In this document: in pieces, positions 33,593-45,998 of the stretch
Layout: every line of letters begins with the position of its first letter
How positions within the stretch are numbered: position 1 is the stretch's first letter
Assembly (NCBI GenBank): GCA_036873135.1
Contig: JAPTYO010000004.1
Location: 33,823,105-33,887,104, forward strand
Source: Clarkia xantiana subsp. parviflora
Lineage: Eukaryota; Streptophyta; Magnoliopsida; Myrtales; Onagraceae
Direction: 5' to 3'
Length of the DNA stretch: 64,000 nt
Program-made: the position numbers and the translations under genes
Notes under the pieces: generated by a model
The model's database searches: none
What the model was told of the DNA's origin: nothing
What the model saw: only the letters and a program-made list of their open reading frames with translations

Positions 33593-36349
33593 CACTACAA
33601 GAATTAAGTATTATTGCGACGATCAAAATCGTCGCAATAACCCTAAAAATCGTTGCTATATCTATGTTGCGATGACAAATCGTCGCAATAGATTCGTCAC
33701 TATAGACCCCTAGCAATAGATCTGTATTGCGACAAAAATGAGCATCATCGCAATAGAGTCTACTCTATTGCGATGACGATTATATTAAGACATGTGCGAG
33801 ATTAGTTGTCGCAATTGATCTATATATTGCGGGGATTTGATAACTCTATTGCGATGACAATTTTAAAAAAATTGTCGCAGTATGTCTATGTATTGTGATG
33901 ATTCATCAATTCTATTGCGACGAGAAATTTAAAGTTAATATCGCAATTGATATCCCTATTGTGAGGATTTGATAACTTTATTGTGCTGATACAATTGTAA
34001 CAATTATCGCTGTGTGTACATATTGTGATGATTTAGTAGTTTTATTGTCAAAATTGCTAGGATTTAATAACTATATTGAGATGATACATTAAAAAATATT
34101 ATCTACTACGTGGATCTTTTAATTCATTACAAAATATAAATACAATCAATGATTAAAATATCTAATTATTATATTATATTATAAAAAAAAATCAACAATT
34201 AAATATAATCGGTGCTCCATCACGAGTCGGGTCATGAAGGAGTTTATGGTGGGTCACCCTCTGCAGTCCTGCTAAACGTTCAATTGCTCCAGGTCGTCGT
34301 CTCCTCCACCGAACAGAACTCAAACGGCAGCCCGAGCTTCTCCATGAAATCCACTAGCCTTTTTCCAGTCGCTTCGAGTTCTTCAATTGAGGTCCCTAAT
34401 CCGGTGAGCTGCTCTTGCGGAGGACCGCCAAGCCGTGAGACCAGGATGTGGAAGAGTCCCGGCCACTCTAGGCCCTCCATGATGTCAAGGTGTCGATGAT
34501 GTGTGGACACTCTCTTCTCTGTCGAAGGTTGCTTGAATCGCCAGGTTTGCCGTGAACTTATCAAAGCGTGGTCAGAGGCTCAGAGCAGGGGCGACTCTTT
34601 GGGTTGGCCGTGAACTTGAAGGAGCGTGATCGGAGCAGGGGCGGCTCTTCGGGCTCAGCGGCAGTAATGGTGGTCGCGGCCGGAGGCGAGCTGGGTCGGA
34701 GCGGCCGGTGAACCAGAGTGCTGAGATGGATGAGGCCACGGGTGGATCGATGGCTGGTCGAGCAGGTGGAGGTCGGCCAACGGGAAGAGCGCTAGGAGTG
34801 GGGATGGTTCTACGAGATTAATAGGACCAGGAAATCAAAAGGAAACTGATGCAAGTATGGAGAAGACCAATAAATGAATATTGATTTTATTAATAAGTCT
34901 ATATTGTCTGTATTTTCGTCTGATCTCCGCCAAAACATTTCCATATATAATAGTACATTTCCATATATTATATATACAACACTTACATTTAATCTAACTA
35001 GGAAAATATTATGTTAATTTATTCTAAATAATAAATATTGAATATTTGGCCAAAAAAAAATATTGAATATTCTTAATAAACACTTATGATACTTAGATAT
35101 TTTCTCTTTTAACACGCTATATGTCATCTTTTGAGTGTTTTACGTACGTGTCGTGTATGGACCAACATTATTTATTAACGACGTTTCTTTTCCTATCTAT
35201 TATTTTGAAATCAAATTAGAAGTTGTTTGGTTTGGTATGAATTTCTTGTGCATATATAATTGAAGTTATATATTGCACATAGTTGGAATTGTCCCAATAA
35301 TTAGGAATAAAGTTGCGCTATTTCTTTTTAAAAAAATAGATGATATCAGAATAGATTGTTTATCGTGGTAATTGGTTTCCCATAAATTGGCGCCAAATTT
35401 TGTGCGATAAATTTATCATTGAGAGACAAACGTCACAATTCAATATTACACATTCTCATTAGACACTCATACTATTTCGATAGTATATGACCCTAACAAT
35501 ATATTTTGTGTAGACAAAATTGTTTCCAATAAAATCATCGACATTAACATTTTGGTGGGGAAAATGTTATTTTAAGAAACCGTGTGTCGCAATAGAATAT
35601 TAAAAATGATCAACCCAGTATATTGTGAGGATACACAGTTAACGTAATAGATTGTGTGTCACAGAAATTGGTTTCCCGGAAAAGTTACCGTCACGAATTT
35701 CGTAATTGCGAGGAGTTGTTGCAACTGTATATTACGCTTCCTCGCAATAAACATCCTATTGCAAAAATATGCAATCCTAACAATAGATTTGGTGTCATCG
35801 CAATTTCATATTACACATCATCGCAACAAATCCATTTCATTGCGACAACATACATTCCTTGCCATAAAATTCTCGTCGTCGATGTTGTTTTCCGATTGAT
35901 AATTTTTTGTGAAAATTATTATTGCGAGAACCGGTTGTTGCAATTGGATATTCCACATCCTAGCAAATAATTCATTCTATTGCGATGATATACGGTCTTC
36001 GTAATAGATTAAATGTCGTCGCAATTCATTTTTCAGAAAATTTCACGGCAAAATTTTAGTTTAAAATTTGTATTGCGAGAAGCATTTTTCGTAGTTGGAT
36101 ATTGCACATCCTCGCAATAAACTCATTCTTTTGCGAGGATGAGCGGTCATCGCAACATAATTTATCGTCGTCGCAACAATCTTTTAATTGTGATGACCCC
36201 TCGTCGCGATTAAATATTGCGATGATGTTCTCGTCATTTTACACGGTATTAGACAAAATGTGTAAGTCGTCACAATAGATACGATCTATAGCGATGACAC
36301 AATGTCGCCGCAGTAGAACTCGTAGCTATAGACCAAATTTCTTGTAGTG
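33593..36349. mobile_element. CACTA (CMC) non-autonomous element, TSD TGC
   Basis: Ends CACTACAAGAA and TTCTTGTAGTG, with a TGC duplication (33590-33592 and 36350-36352) that is confirmed by the uninterrupted LTR at 46345. Both subterminal regions hold many repeats of the ATTGCGACGA/TCGTCGCAAT type, characteristic of CACTA ends. No transposase ORF. The GC-rich centre (34200-34830) carries a host gene fragment. Confidence 0.93.
34205..34530 (-). pseudogene. captured GRAS-domain fragment (SCARECROW-like)
   Basis: The minus strand reads [20 protein letters not shown], then [24 protein letters not shown] and [13 protein letters not shown], a close match to the VHIID-to-LHRII part of SCARECROW-type GRAS domains. 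Before it, small insertions break the VHIIDLDIM core; after it, the next motif (LEQLNV) is out of frame with stops. It lies wholly inside the CACTA element and lacks both ends of the GRAS domain, so it is a captured, non-functional exon piece. Confidence 0.85.
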
Positions 36350-36823
36350 TGCGCCCTCTCCGATGCTTAAATGAGAATTCTAGAGAGAGAAAGCTAGAGA
36401 GAAGTCAGAGCTCCTAAGCCAATCTTAAGTGACATTACCCTCAAATGAATGGCCTAGGTCCCCTTTTTATAGGCAGCCTTAGAACCGATTCCGGTTTTTG
36501 AGCGGTTTGACACCAGTTTTAAGGAAAATGTGAACCGTCGTCTTGTTTGATCAAGGTTGGCTATTGGAAAACTCTAACTTAGTGTGGTGATACAAATGGA
36601 ACACGCGCGTTGCAGACGACGACTCGGTTACGTCGGGTTCGGACGATCCCGACGTATTTCGGGTCGTCTTGGGCAATTCGGAGGTCCGGTCCGGGCGCGT
36701 GTGTCGCGCGTCCGGACCGTTTTGAACCTCGGGGATGTGTTTTATGTGATTTTTACGTGTTTACGAGGCCCGGAATATAAATACAAACCCGAATTGGGCG
36801 AATATCCATCATTTGCCCCCGAG

Positions 36824-38029
36824 TCAAGTGACGGTTCAAACCTTGCTTGACTCTATTTTAAAATAGGATTATCGTCCAATATAGGTCGGTGCTGACCTCT
36901 AAAATTTGATTGACCATCGATTGGATACTTGATCTTTAATTTCGTCAATCATTGATTTTTCTTGACGAGTGATTCGTTATCTGCTGACAGGGTTAGTATA
37001 GCAGATATATATATATATATATATAATGGGTGCATATGATCATATTCCTAAATTGTCAACATCCATAAAGATGCACTAATCATGGATGTGTTCAATACGT
37101 ACATGACGAATGCGATGATAACGATGTTTATGATACGATGATGTTTTATCAATAATAAAATCACGCAGACAATCATATGATGAAGAGAACGTGGATTATG
37201 ACTTAGGATAAACAAGATGATCGTAAATAAATCATGTGTACGTAACATGTGAGCATGATTGCACATAACGCGTCATGAAGTGTCGTATGTTGTAATAGTG
37301 ATGTAAACACACTTAGTCATGATATTAAGGACTTATCGAGAAATAGAGAGTATTTTATGACTTATCCAAAATTATGATCACTATTAATGAAAATAGGAGA
37401 GAGAATACCCATTAGTTAAATTTACATCCTTAATAGTTTTCAAGATCCTCTCCTTTCTTGAAGAAGAAGAAGAGGAAACTTTTGGAGTAGCAAATTTGGG
37501 GCCAAACACATTTGAAGACCAAGCAATTTTGGGGCAGCCATACAAGTGTCATCACCGGCGGAATTCCAGCAAGGGGAGGGGTGACCATGGTGCAGCCCAC
37601 GGCGGCACGTGACGGAACTGCAGCGGCGCGTGGACTTCCTGCGACGGCGGGTGGCTTCTAGCGGCGGTGGACAGCATTCTGGGATCGTCTCGTGGTGGCG
37701 AGTCTAATTCCGAGTATGGCTGGACCCTTTGCAACTTCGTTTAGGCTCAATTTGATCTTGACTGCCTCTTGAATTTGGTTAATCTAGAATGCATACAAGG
37801 TGTTTGTTAAAATTCTTAAAAGAGATTAGTTTTCCAAATCGGCCAATATTTTGGCTAAGTGCTGAAAATTAATAATCATGATAGTAAGTAATAGTACTCC
37901 CCTCATGTATAGTGATTGTTGTCGACATGTTGCACCATAGCGTAGAAGTGTTCGAACATGCTTGATGTTGATTGTTGATAGTTGATAATTTATCATTGTT
38001 ATCTCCTTCATGATGAACCAATTAGGAAA
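36824..38029 (-). other. non-coding interior of the gypsy derivative
   Basis: No coding motif was found on either strand. An (AT)n run lies at 37003-37025. A GC-rich patch at 37540-37720 gives short ORFs without recognisable domains. Confidence 0.5.
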
Positions 38030-38905
38030 TGTTTATTGGTAATCGACGCTTGTTACTTGACACGTGTTGTGTGTCATGTGTCGTCTGCCACCATGGTGAA
38101 ACACTTAGAAAATATTTCTTGATAGTTGACGCTTGCTACTTGACATGTGTCGTCTCCCACCATGGTGAAATACATAGAAAATATTTCTTGATTGCTGACA
38201 CCCGTTATCTGACAACTGCCATCATGGAGAAATACTTAGAAAATATTTCTTGATTGTTGACACTCGCTATTTGATATCTGCCACCATGGAGAAATACTTT
38301 AGAAAATATTTCTTGATAGTTGACACTTTGTCATATGTCGACTGCTGACATAGTAGAGCACTTAGAAAATATTTCTTGATAGTCGACACTTCGTCATATG
38401 TCGACTGCTGACATAGTAGAGCACGTAGAAAATATTCCTTGATAGTTGACACCTTGTCATATGTCGACTGCTGACATAGTGGAACACTTAGAAAATATTC
38501 CTTGATAGTCGACACCTTGTCATATGTCGACTGCTGACATAGTGGAACACTTAGAAAATATTCATTGATAGTCGACGCTTGTTATCTGTCGACTGCTGAC
38601 ATAGTGGAATACTTAGAAAATATTCCTTGATAGTCGACACCTTGTCATATGTCGACTGCTGACATAGTGGAAGACTTAGAAAATATTCATTGATAGTCGA
38701 CACCTTGTCATATGTCGAATGCTGGCATAGTGGAACACTTAGAAAATATTCATTGATAGTCGACGCTTGTTATCTGTCGACTGCTGACATAGTGGAATAC
38801 TTAGAAAATATTCATTGATAGTCGACCCTTGTTATATGACATATGCCATCATGGAGAAATACTTAGAAAATATTTCTTGATAGTCGACGCTTGTTATATG
38901 TCGCA
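38030..38905. repeat. tandem array, 62-63-bp unit, about 14 copies
   Basis: The unit starts TGATAGTCGACACCTTGTC and ends TTAGAAAATATTCAT. Outer copies (38030-38290 and 38820-38905) are more divergent than inner ones. Two variant types, one with CACCTTGTCATATG and one with CGCTTGTTATCTG, are interspersed. It lies in the 3' untranslated side of the gypsy derivative. Confidence 0.93.
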
Positions 38906-41340
38906 CGCGTTGTTCACTGCATGCATTGCTCGTTGTGTACATGATCATAGCATGCGTGATGTAATATCTTGAACACTTAGAATTTCTCATTTGTATGTCA
39001 ACATACATGTCGTAGTCCTGTATTAACTGGAAAATACATGCAAGTATAAATGTTAGTGCCATAATCATATTCACACTTGTTACCTTAAATGAAGGCGTAG
39101 TATCATGTAGACGCGCGCTGATTACGTAGAACACGTAGGTGTCGGGATTAGGCCCATGTTGACATAGAGTCTTATGTAGATGCGCGTAGATCACATAAAA
39201 TATGTGAGTGTCGGGACGAGGCCCATGTTGACATAGAGTTACCCCCCGAGGGGGATGTTCGCTATATGATGTATATAGACTAACAAGTTTGTAGATATGT
39301 AATTGTCTCCACCGGGAGAGTGTTCATTCCTTAGTGCTTGCATTGATGACTGTCACGTATACACGCGCTGATCAAGTTGTTGTTCATCCTTGTAGACTGA
39401 GTTGTCAAAGCGTATCTTCCAGAGTACACATCCAAACTTAGCTGATTTTGCGGACATGATAGCCGCTTAGAGACGTGTGGACATGATAGCCGCTTAAACC
39501 TGAAGTAGCAGATCTTACGTTGGCATGTCGACACGTGCGTACGCGTACTCGCGATCATGGAAGTTATACTTATCATTTGGAAATGATTTGTTACATCTCA
39601 TATTGACGTGTCGGAGCATGAGTGTACTATATGTTTGTCGGCACACGTGTGTTGCGCTTTGACGTCTCCAAACGTAGTTTTTGAACAACATGTTGCCTTC
39701 CTCCTAGGGTGTTGACGCGTACGTGCTGCCCTTGGGAGTGATACTTTCCAGAATCCGGTAAGATAATGGTCTTCTCGCCTTTCTGGGCCAGGGTCGAGGT
39801 CGACTTAGCGTCGTCACTGTCAACAATACTCTTACTTGATCAGGAATAAAGTGATCCGACTTCGAGATTCGTCCCTCAAGCCACTTCAAGCGATCTGAGT
39901 CTACTGCTGGTGGCGAGTCATCGAAGGTTCTTTCCCACAATAGAGGGAAATATGTTAGGTTTAGACTCGTCCGCCTTCTCTTTCTGCCCCCGGGTCGAGG
40001 GGCGAATTTAGACAGAGGAGCCGATTTGAAAGAGTATGCTGCCTATGTTGTCGATCATCCCTTGAACTTGTCACGTTTATCTTTCTTGTTTGCTTCTTTG
40101 ATGATAGTATTGCTGAGGGATCGCGCGCATGCTGAGGGATCTTGCGCGTGTTGAAAAGGCGTGAGTATGCATGTTTGCTTTGCCCCCGTGCATCTTGCTT
40201 GCTTTATCCTTATGAGTATCATTCTTTACTCCTTTGTATTTTTTCTCCAAGAAGCATGATGTTGTTTGCTATGCAATGGCTAGAGCGAACAAGAAAGCTT
40301 GCTTCCCTTTGAATCCGAGATGATTGTCCTTCGCAAGAAGGTTGCTGATGATAGCGAGGTGCGCAATTATTTTGCGATGACGTCTAGATAGGCGTTGTCA
40401 TCTTGATGTATGATTTATGCAACGTGTGTATACTCTTGCCCTCGTGCATTTGTTTGGTCAATCTCGGTATATTTGCTAAGTCTGCCACTGATCATGTAGC
40501 ACCCTTGCGCACTCAAAGTGCGGTTTGCACATTGTGCTAATGTTTGTGTTCGTTGATGATGATGTTTGAATCGTATCTTGTTATTATGTTAGCCGTTGTA
40601 TACACAGGCTTGGTATTAGGAAGTTGTTCGCAGCAATGGTCGAACCTTGAAACTCTTCATAGAGTATGTGAGTAGACATGTATGTCCTGCAAGCATTGGC
40701 TAATATACATGTATAGGTGTTAGTACCATAATTATATATGTACTGTTACCCTGAATAGTTGCGCATTGCCATGTTGGTCATGCGTGTAGATGTCATTTAG
40801 GTGTGTGTTATATAGGTCGTGTGGGCGCGTACGTAAGGGCCGTATAGGCTATGTAGATGTTGAGTGGGGTATACCACTTGCGTGTTGTACTAGGTTGGTT
40901 GTGTTTGCTCTACCAAGCTTTGTACATAGTTGTTGTTCCCCATGTTTGGGTTGAGGTCACGCTGGGTGTTGTTCCCTAAACCTTTTATATATACGTTTGA
41001 TGTTGTCGAATAGACCTGTCATGATAATAGTAGAAATGTATGGTAACTCGTTACTAATATTTCATACATTGTGTTACGATAGTTGTCTGTATATATTGGA
41101 CTTGCATGATATGATTGATTTCCTTGTTGTAATGGATATAACATCTGTAGCTGTGACAATAGGACGTGCGTCGCTATGTGTCATGAGTGCCCATCTTGTT
41201 TTGATATCCATGGAATGGCATGATGAGTGTATTGAGTACTTGTCATGTTTATAGATAGTAACATACAAGACCATAAGATAGCAATGCGTTTGGTGTTGGC
41301 ACTTGGCACGTAGTAGAGTCGTCTTGACGAGGCAAGACCT
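38906..41340. other. non-coding interior of the gypsy derivative
   Basis: Repeated short phrases occur (GTCGGGATTAGGCCCATGTTG and GTCGGGACGAGGCCCATGTTG near 39140 and 39210; GGACATGATAGCCGCTTA twice near 39455-39495). No gene seen. Confidence 0.5.
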
Positions 41341-41345
41341 TAGTT

Positions 41346-41835
41346 TATACCGTCTCTTAGTTCCACTCTAAGGCGACGTTGTGACAAGACGCTACTTGTT
41401 CTATACTATGCATTTTTCCATCCGTCGGTTGGGCACACCCCGCGTGACGTTGTTGCAAAGCTTTCCATGGTTAGAACCGTACTTACTTTGTGATGCTACT
41501 ACGTCTAAACTTGGTTAATCCAAGGGACGGGACAAAGGTCGTATCCATACGCCTTGTAGTTTTTTACCGTCTCTTGAACCATTTCAAGGCGACGTTGTGG
41601 CAAGACGCTACTTGCACTATGCTATGTATTTTTCCATCCATCAGCTGGGCACACCCCGCGTGACGTAATTGCAAGGCTTTCCATGGTTAGACCTGTACTT
41701 AGCTTGTGATGCTACTACACCTCTCCATAGTTAGTCCAGAAGGGTTATACAAGACCACTTTAGAGCGACTTGCAGTTTTTACCGTTTCTTGGTCGACTCC
41801 AAGGCGACGTTGTGGCAAGACACTACTTGCTGAAT
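41346..41835. repeat. tandem repeat, about 220-bp unit, 2.3 copies
   Basis: Three starts of TCCAAGGCGACGTTGTGGCA-like sequence (about 41361, 41578, 41800), each followed by AAGACGCTACTTG; the first two continue with TTTTTCCATCC, GGGCACACCCCGCGTGACG and CTTTCCATGGTTAGA. Confidence 0.85.
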
Positions 41836-41937
41836 TTGGTGTGTTTTATTCCGTTATATGCTCACGAGCAAGATAGCGTTTTACAAGACTCGACTTGTAG
41901 GTTGGTGAGTTTTTCGAACAGGGTGCGATCCTGATAG

Positions 41938-42335
41938 CGTTGTATCATCCCGCGATGGGGAAGCATACTTTGATAATAACGTGGGATTGTCGTCTAACAA
42001 GAGGACGTTCGCCATGATGTATCAACCCGCGATGGGGAAGCATACTTGTAGTAATTGCATGGGGTTTCCCTCTAAAGAGAGGATGTCGCGCCATGATGTA
42101 TCAACCCGCAATGGGGAAGCATACTTTGAAGTAGCATGGGGTTGTCGTCTAACAAGAGGACGTCCGCCATGTCGGGGTGATCAGTCCCTTTGAATGTTGC
42201 CGCATCCTGTTATGATTCAGGGAATGGCTTATGAACATGAAAATTTGCCTCTAACAAGAGGATTTCGCAGCATGCCATGTTTTAGTTGTGAGCATGGGGG
42301 TTGCCCTCGCAATGAGGATGTCGCAGCATGTCACT
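41938..42335. repeat. tandem repeat, about 80-bp unit, 3 to 5 copies
   Basis: Units carry ATCAACCCGCGATGGGGAAG, CATACTT and AACAAGAGGACGT. Degenerate continuations (GCCTCTAACAAGAGGATTTC, CCTCGCAATGAGGATGTCGC) run to about 42335. Confidence 0.85.
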
Positions 42336-45300
42336 TGTAGATAAATCTTGGCTTAAATTCAAGATGTAGTGTGTTGTTGACGCTATTCGGGGTAGTCTTC
42401 GTTATAGATAGAGAGCGTTTATATGCTCATTGTTGATGTTGATAGTAGATATGTCGACGTATGATATAAGTCGATTGTTTTACATAGCGCGATAGCTTGT
42501 ATTGTTGATGTGAGTAATATGCGTGTAGTTTGTTATTTGGCGTAATTCCAAAGTAGTATGTATGTATGGTGTAGTGATGTACCTACGAAAATACATTGAT
42601 TTCATTAGATAGTTGTTGCAATTACAAAGTTGCAAATATATGGAGTTATGAATCCCCTTCAAGTAATGCATGTAATAGATAGAATAGGAGCCTGATACGA
42701 GGACTCCTTGGTTGTGTAGGAAACTTCCATAGTTGCGGATGCATCAGGTGCGGACGCGTCATGTGCAGACGTGACAGGTGCGAACGCGGTAGGTGCAGAC
42801 GCGTTGAGTGTGGAAATTTTTCAAGTAACCCATGCTAAATGTGTTGGTGGATATATATGTATAAAGAGAGACTATGCATTGTTGTATGCGTCCTTTAGTC
42901 GATACACGTTGATGCTTCCTTAGCGTGATGCACATGCGTATATATGATTGTTACTTGGTATTGTTTCCAAGGGAAGAGTTGATGTTTTAGTAGAATGCTC
43001 GCTGAGATGTCACAAGTTATAGTTAACATGGAGACTTGTTGTGATGATGCAAATGGTATATACGCGACCATTACTTGGCTTAGATACCTAAGTAGAATAT
43101 CCATAGATAGAGAATTCCAGAGAGTGTTGCATATAGCTCCACCTAGTGTTGTTCCCTAGATAGGGTGTGTCATTGAGACATCTCTTGGATGTACATATAA
43201 CCTGTCTCAAATTAGTTGCAATACTTTGAGATATATATTGGTTAGGGAATAGAGTGGAGTTATAAGTCTCCTCATATGGCTCTATCGCCTGCAATGCCAA
43301 TATGACTGGATCAGACTATTCGCGAATAGTCTGTTCCGTTCAACTTGGATTTTGCTTTGATTAAATCAGGCTACCCTGAGTAGATATCCTACTCGAGTGG
43401 TCTGCTTTATTCATAATAGTACTGTTGTGGAGTTGTTACCTCATACCTGAGTTTACATTTGGCAGTAACGTGTGTTACCTGGACCTTGTTCAAGTAGAAG
43501 AGATCGTCCTTTGAGGGTGATGCTTGGTGTTTCCCTCTTGGGACCAATCTGTATAGGATGTTGAAGTTGCATTCCTCGTTGGAGCATTTTCTTAGAGGAG
43601 CGGTACCGCATGTTCTTGCAATGGTTCGCTTTTTCACTTCGGTGGAATGCCAAGCACTTGTCAGCTTGGTGCCCCCCAAGTCGCTTGGTAGTCGCATCGT
43701 TGTTTCTTGATATAGTATAATGATTGTATCCTGTACGGGGGATGTTGTGTCTTGTATGTGGGGGTTCAGCAAGATGCCCCCTCTCTTGCGTCGAGTGTTG
43801 AGATTGTCTCTAGGTGGCTGTCATGCAGCCGTGCTCATACTTGAGGAAGACTTGTAAATTCACTCTCCTCTCTTCTTGTATTTTGATGCAAGTTTGTTTG
43901 TTGCTAGGAGTGGGTAAGAGTAACCCTTCCCTTCTAAGATGCGCGTCGCGCGTTGTTGAGTATAGTGTGTATCCTTTGCGTTGTACACCTCACATGTTCA
44001 CTTCCTTGAGGCCTTGGTTTAGTTAATGTGCTTCTTCATACATTCGTGACTCTTCACGATGATGTGTTTGTGTGACGGTTGTATAAATATTTTGAGTGGA
44101 ACGACCCTCTTGTGTGCTTGACGAGGGTAAGTTTGCTGGATGTTGGAGATAATTCTCTAACTTTTCTCATGTGATGGGTTTAGCACAGGCGTGCATATAA
44201 CATAGGAGTCCCTCCTGAATTCCTATCTTCCGCAATGGTGGTAGCGTTGTAACTTAAGTGGTGCCCCCTCCTTGTTTATTACCGGGGCGCGATATTTAGA
44301 ATCTTTGAGGCTACAACAGATGGTATAGTCAGCGCATGCCCCCGTTAGGGATTTTTGGATAAATCCGGGATTTATGCGGACACGCCGGGTGCGGATGCGA
44401 TAAAGCGCGTTGTTGTGTTGCAATCTCCTTCTACTAGTGTTGAGGCTTCCCTTGATTGCCGAGTGTTGGAACATCCTTCGTAGGAAGTGTTGCAATTTGG
44501 TTTCCTACTTGCATGTCGTCAGAGGTCAAACTCTTGTATACCCATGACTTGGGTGTGTTGCAAGGACGCGGGTGTGCGCGCTTGCCGTCGGTGTGCGCGT
44601 TTGACAGGTATTGATCAGGGGATACCACAATGTTGGAGCTGCGTGCGCTTTGGAAGTGTATGCACCCTTGAAATGTGCGCACTTTGTAAATGCGCGGGTC
44701 TGTGTACATCAGCGTTGTTTGGTTGGTAGATCAGTGCAGATGCGACCACTTTAATGATAGTAAAGGAGTCCTCGGAAGATAGTGAACGTGTCAATCGACG
44801 TGTGCTGCTCATAGAGCGGTCAGCTCGGGGGGAGCATATGTGATATGTGGTGATTCTCCATTGGCGACGATGGTCCTTGTCAGGTCGTCTTCGAATTAGA
44901 TCGAATGTATGAGGGGTCGTTCTTCCCCTGCTTCGTATTTCCCTTGATTTCTCCCTGTGTTTATGACAGCCGTGCGACAGACGTACACGTCTGCCCTATG
45001 TGCGCGTACTGTAGTAATGATAGCGAACACTTGTAGATGAATGCCCAAGGTTGATGGTAACAACGGTTACAACGACGTCCATGGCAGCGGTAGCTACTAT
45101 AGTGGCGAACATTGTCACAAGAGCGGTGGTAGCAGCGATTGCTGCAACATCTGTATGCACAATTTTGATGGTGACGGTTCCAGTGACGTAGTAACATTGC
45201 GCAGCGTTCCAGTGTTGGTTTGTGCATGTCTCTTGGGTAGAGCGATGCACCTATCCTTGGTAAGCTCCCGCGTGTGCTTATTATTGAATTGGTTGCTTGG

Positions 45301-45350
45301 TAGGATTTTTTCTTGTAGTACCGCTGTGAGCGTGGAGGCGGAGGTTGCCT
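42336..45350 (-). other. non-coding interior up to gag
   Basis: Contains short GTGCGGACGCGTCAGGTG-like repeats near 42740-42800. A few ORFs exist on both strands but none shows protease, RT or integrase motifs. Confidence 0.5.
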
Positions 45351-45947
45351 TCATGACTTTTCCTGACCACGTGCTCTTTCATATGGAGTGTATGAGCGCG
45401 TCGCTTCTTGCCTTGGCTTATTCCTTGCCTGTTGATACTGGAATGCATCTTCCGGATGGTGTTCTCCTTCCTGGAATAGGGTCCTTTGGCAGATAATGTT
45501 GTGTGACACTTCCCTTGCTGACATGGCATGTCCCCTAACTGGTGGAGGTGGGGGAGGAGGTGGCGCAAATCCTTGGTTCCTTAGCATTTCTCTGAAAGCT
45601 AACAACTCTTCAAGTGCAGCCATCATAGAAGGAGTAACTGTTGGTGCTGGGTGTGCACCTCTTCCAGGTTGTGTCTCCTCAGCAGGCATCCTATGGGGGA
45701 ATTGTTGATTTGTGTGCGCTTCGTGCTCGAACCCTGGAGGGGGTGTATTGTACACTGGGTTGTGTGCTCCTTGCTCGTGCTGTGTTGGGGGCACGTCTCT
45801 TGCGGGCACTGAGGAAGCAGTCGAGGTAGCTTGTGGGATTTTCGAAGGTCCAGGCTGACTCCTTGCAGGCGTCTTCTTTGGGTGCCCTAGGCCTTTCTTC
45901 TTTTCCTGCAGGTTGACACCATCAGGAGGAGGATGATTGCTCGTCAT
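45351..45947 (-). CDS. gypsy gag N-terminal ORF, 198 aa
   Basis: The start at 45947 (MTSNHPPPDGVN) is chosen because it follows the PBS by about 35 bp. The protein is Pro/Gln-rich and holds VTPSMMAALEELLAFREMLR, the same block as YNITPELMAALEEML in the gag at 26567, then a run of eight prolines (GFAPPPPPPPPVRG). It ends before the capsid core, whereas complete gypsy gags are several hundred residues. It could at most make a fragment; packaging of this element would need gag supplied by a relative. Confidence 0.7.
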   Translation of the reverse strand: MTSNHPPPDGVNLQEKKKGLGHPKKTPARSQPGPSKIPQATSTASSVPARDVPPTQHEQGAHNPVYNTPPPGFEHEAHTNQQFPHRMPAEETQPGRGAHPAPTVTPSMMAALEELLAFREMLRNQGFAPPPPPPPPVRGHAMSAREVSHNIICQRTLFQEGEHHPEDAFQYQQARNKPRQEATRSYTPYERARGQEKS

Positions 45948-45998
45948 AGCTTGTTGTGCAATATAGCTTCTTGTTCGAATCTCGCGGACGGCGCCAAA

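Larger units (their letters stand above)
33245..36811 (-). repeat. gypsy 3' LTR, about 807 bp, split by a CACTA element
   Basis: Plus-strand ends are TGTTTCGTCCTGAACC and GGGCGAATATCCATCA. Positions 33245-33592 and 36353-36811 match 45999-46582 as far as that copy extends; the intervening DNA is the CACTA insertion plus its TGC duplication. Confidence 0.88.

Noticed and set aside
38030..38905. CRISPR-like regular array
   Set aside because: The units are contiguous 62-63-bp tandem repeats without unique spacers, in a plant retrotransposon.
45041..45496. Plus-strand ORF of about 151 aa opposite gag
   Set aside because: It lies in the gypsy non-coding interior and opposite gag; no motif, composition follows the other strand.
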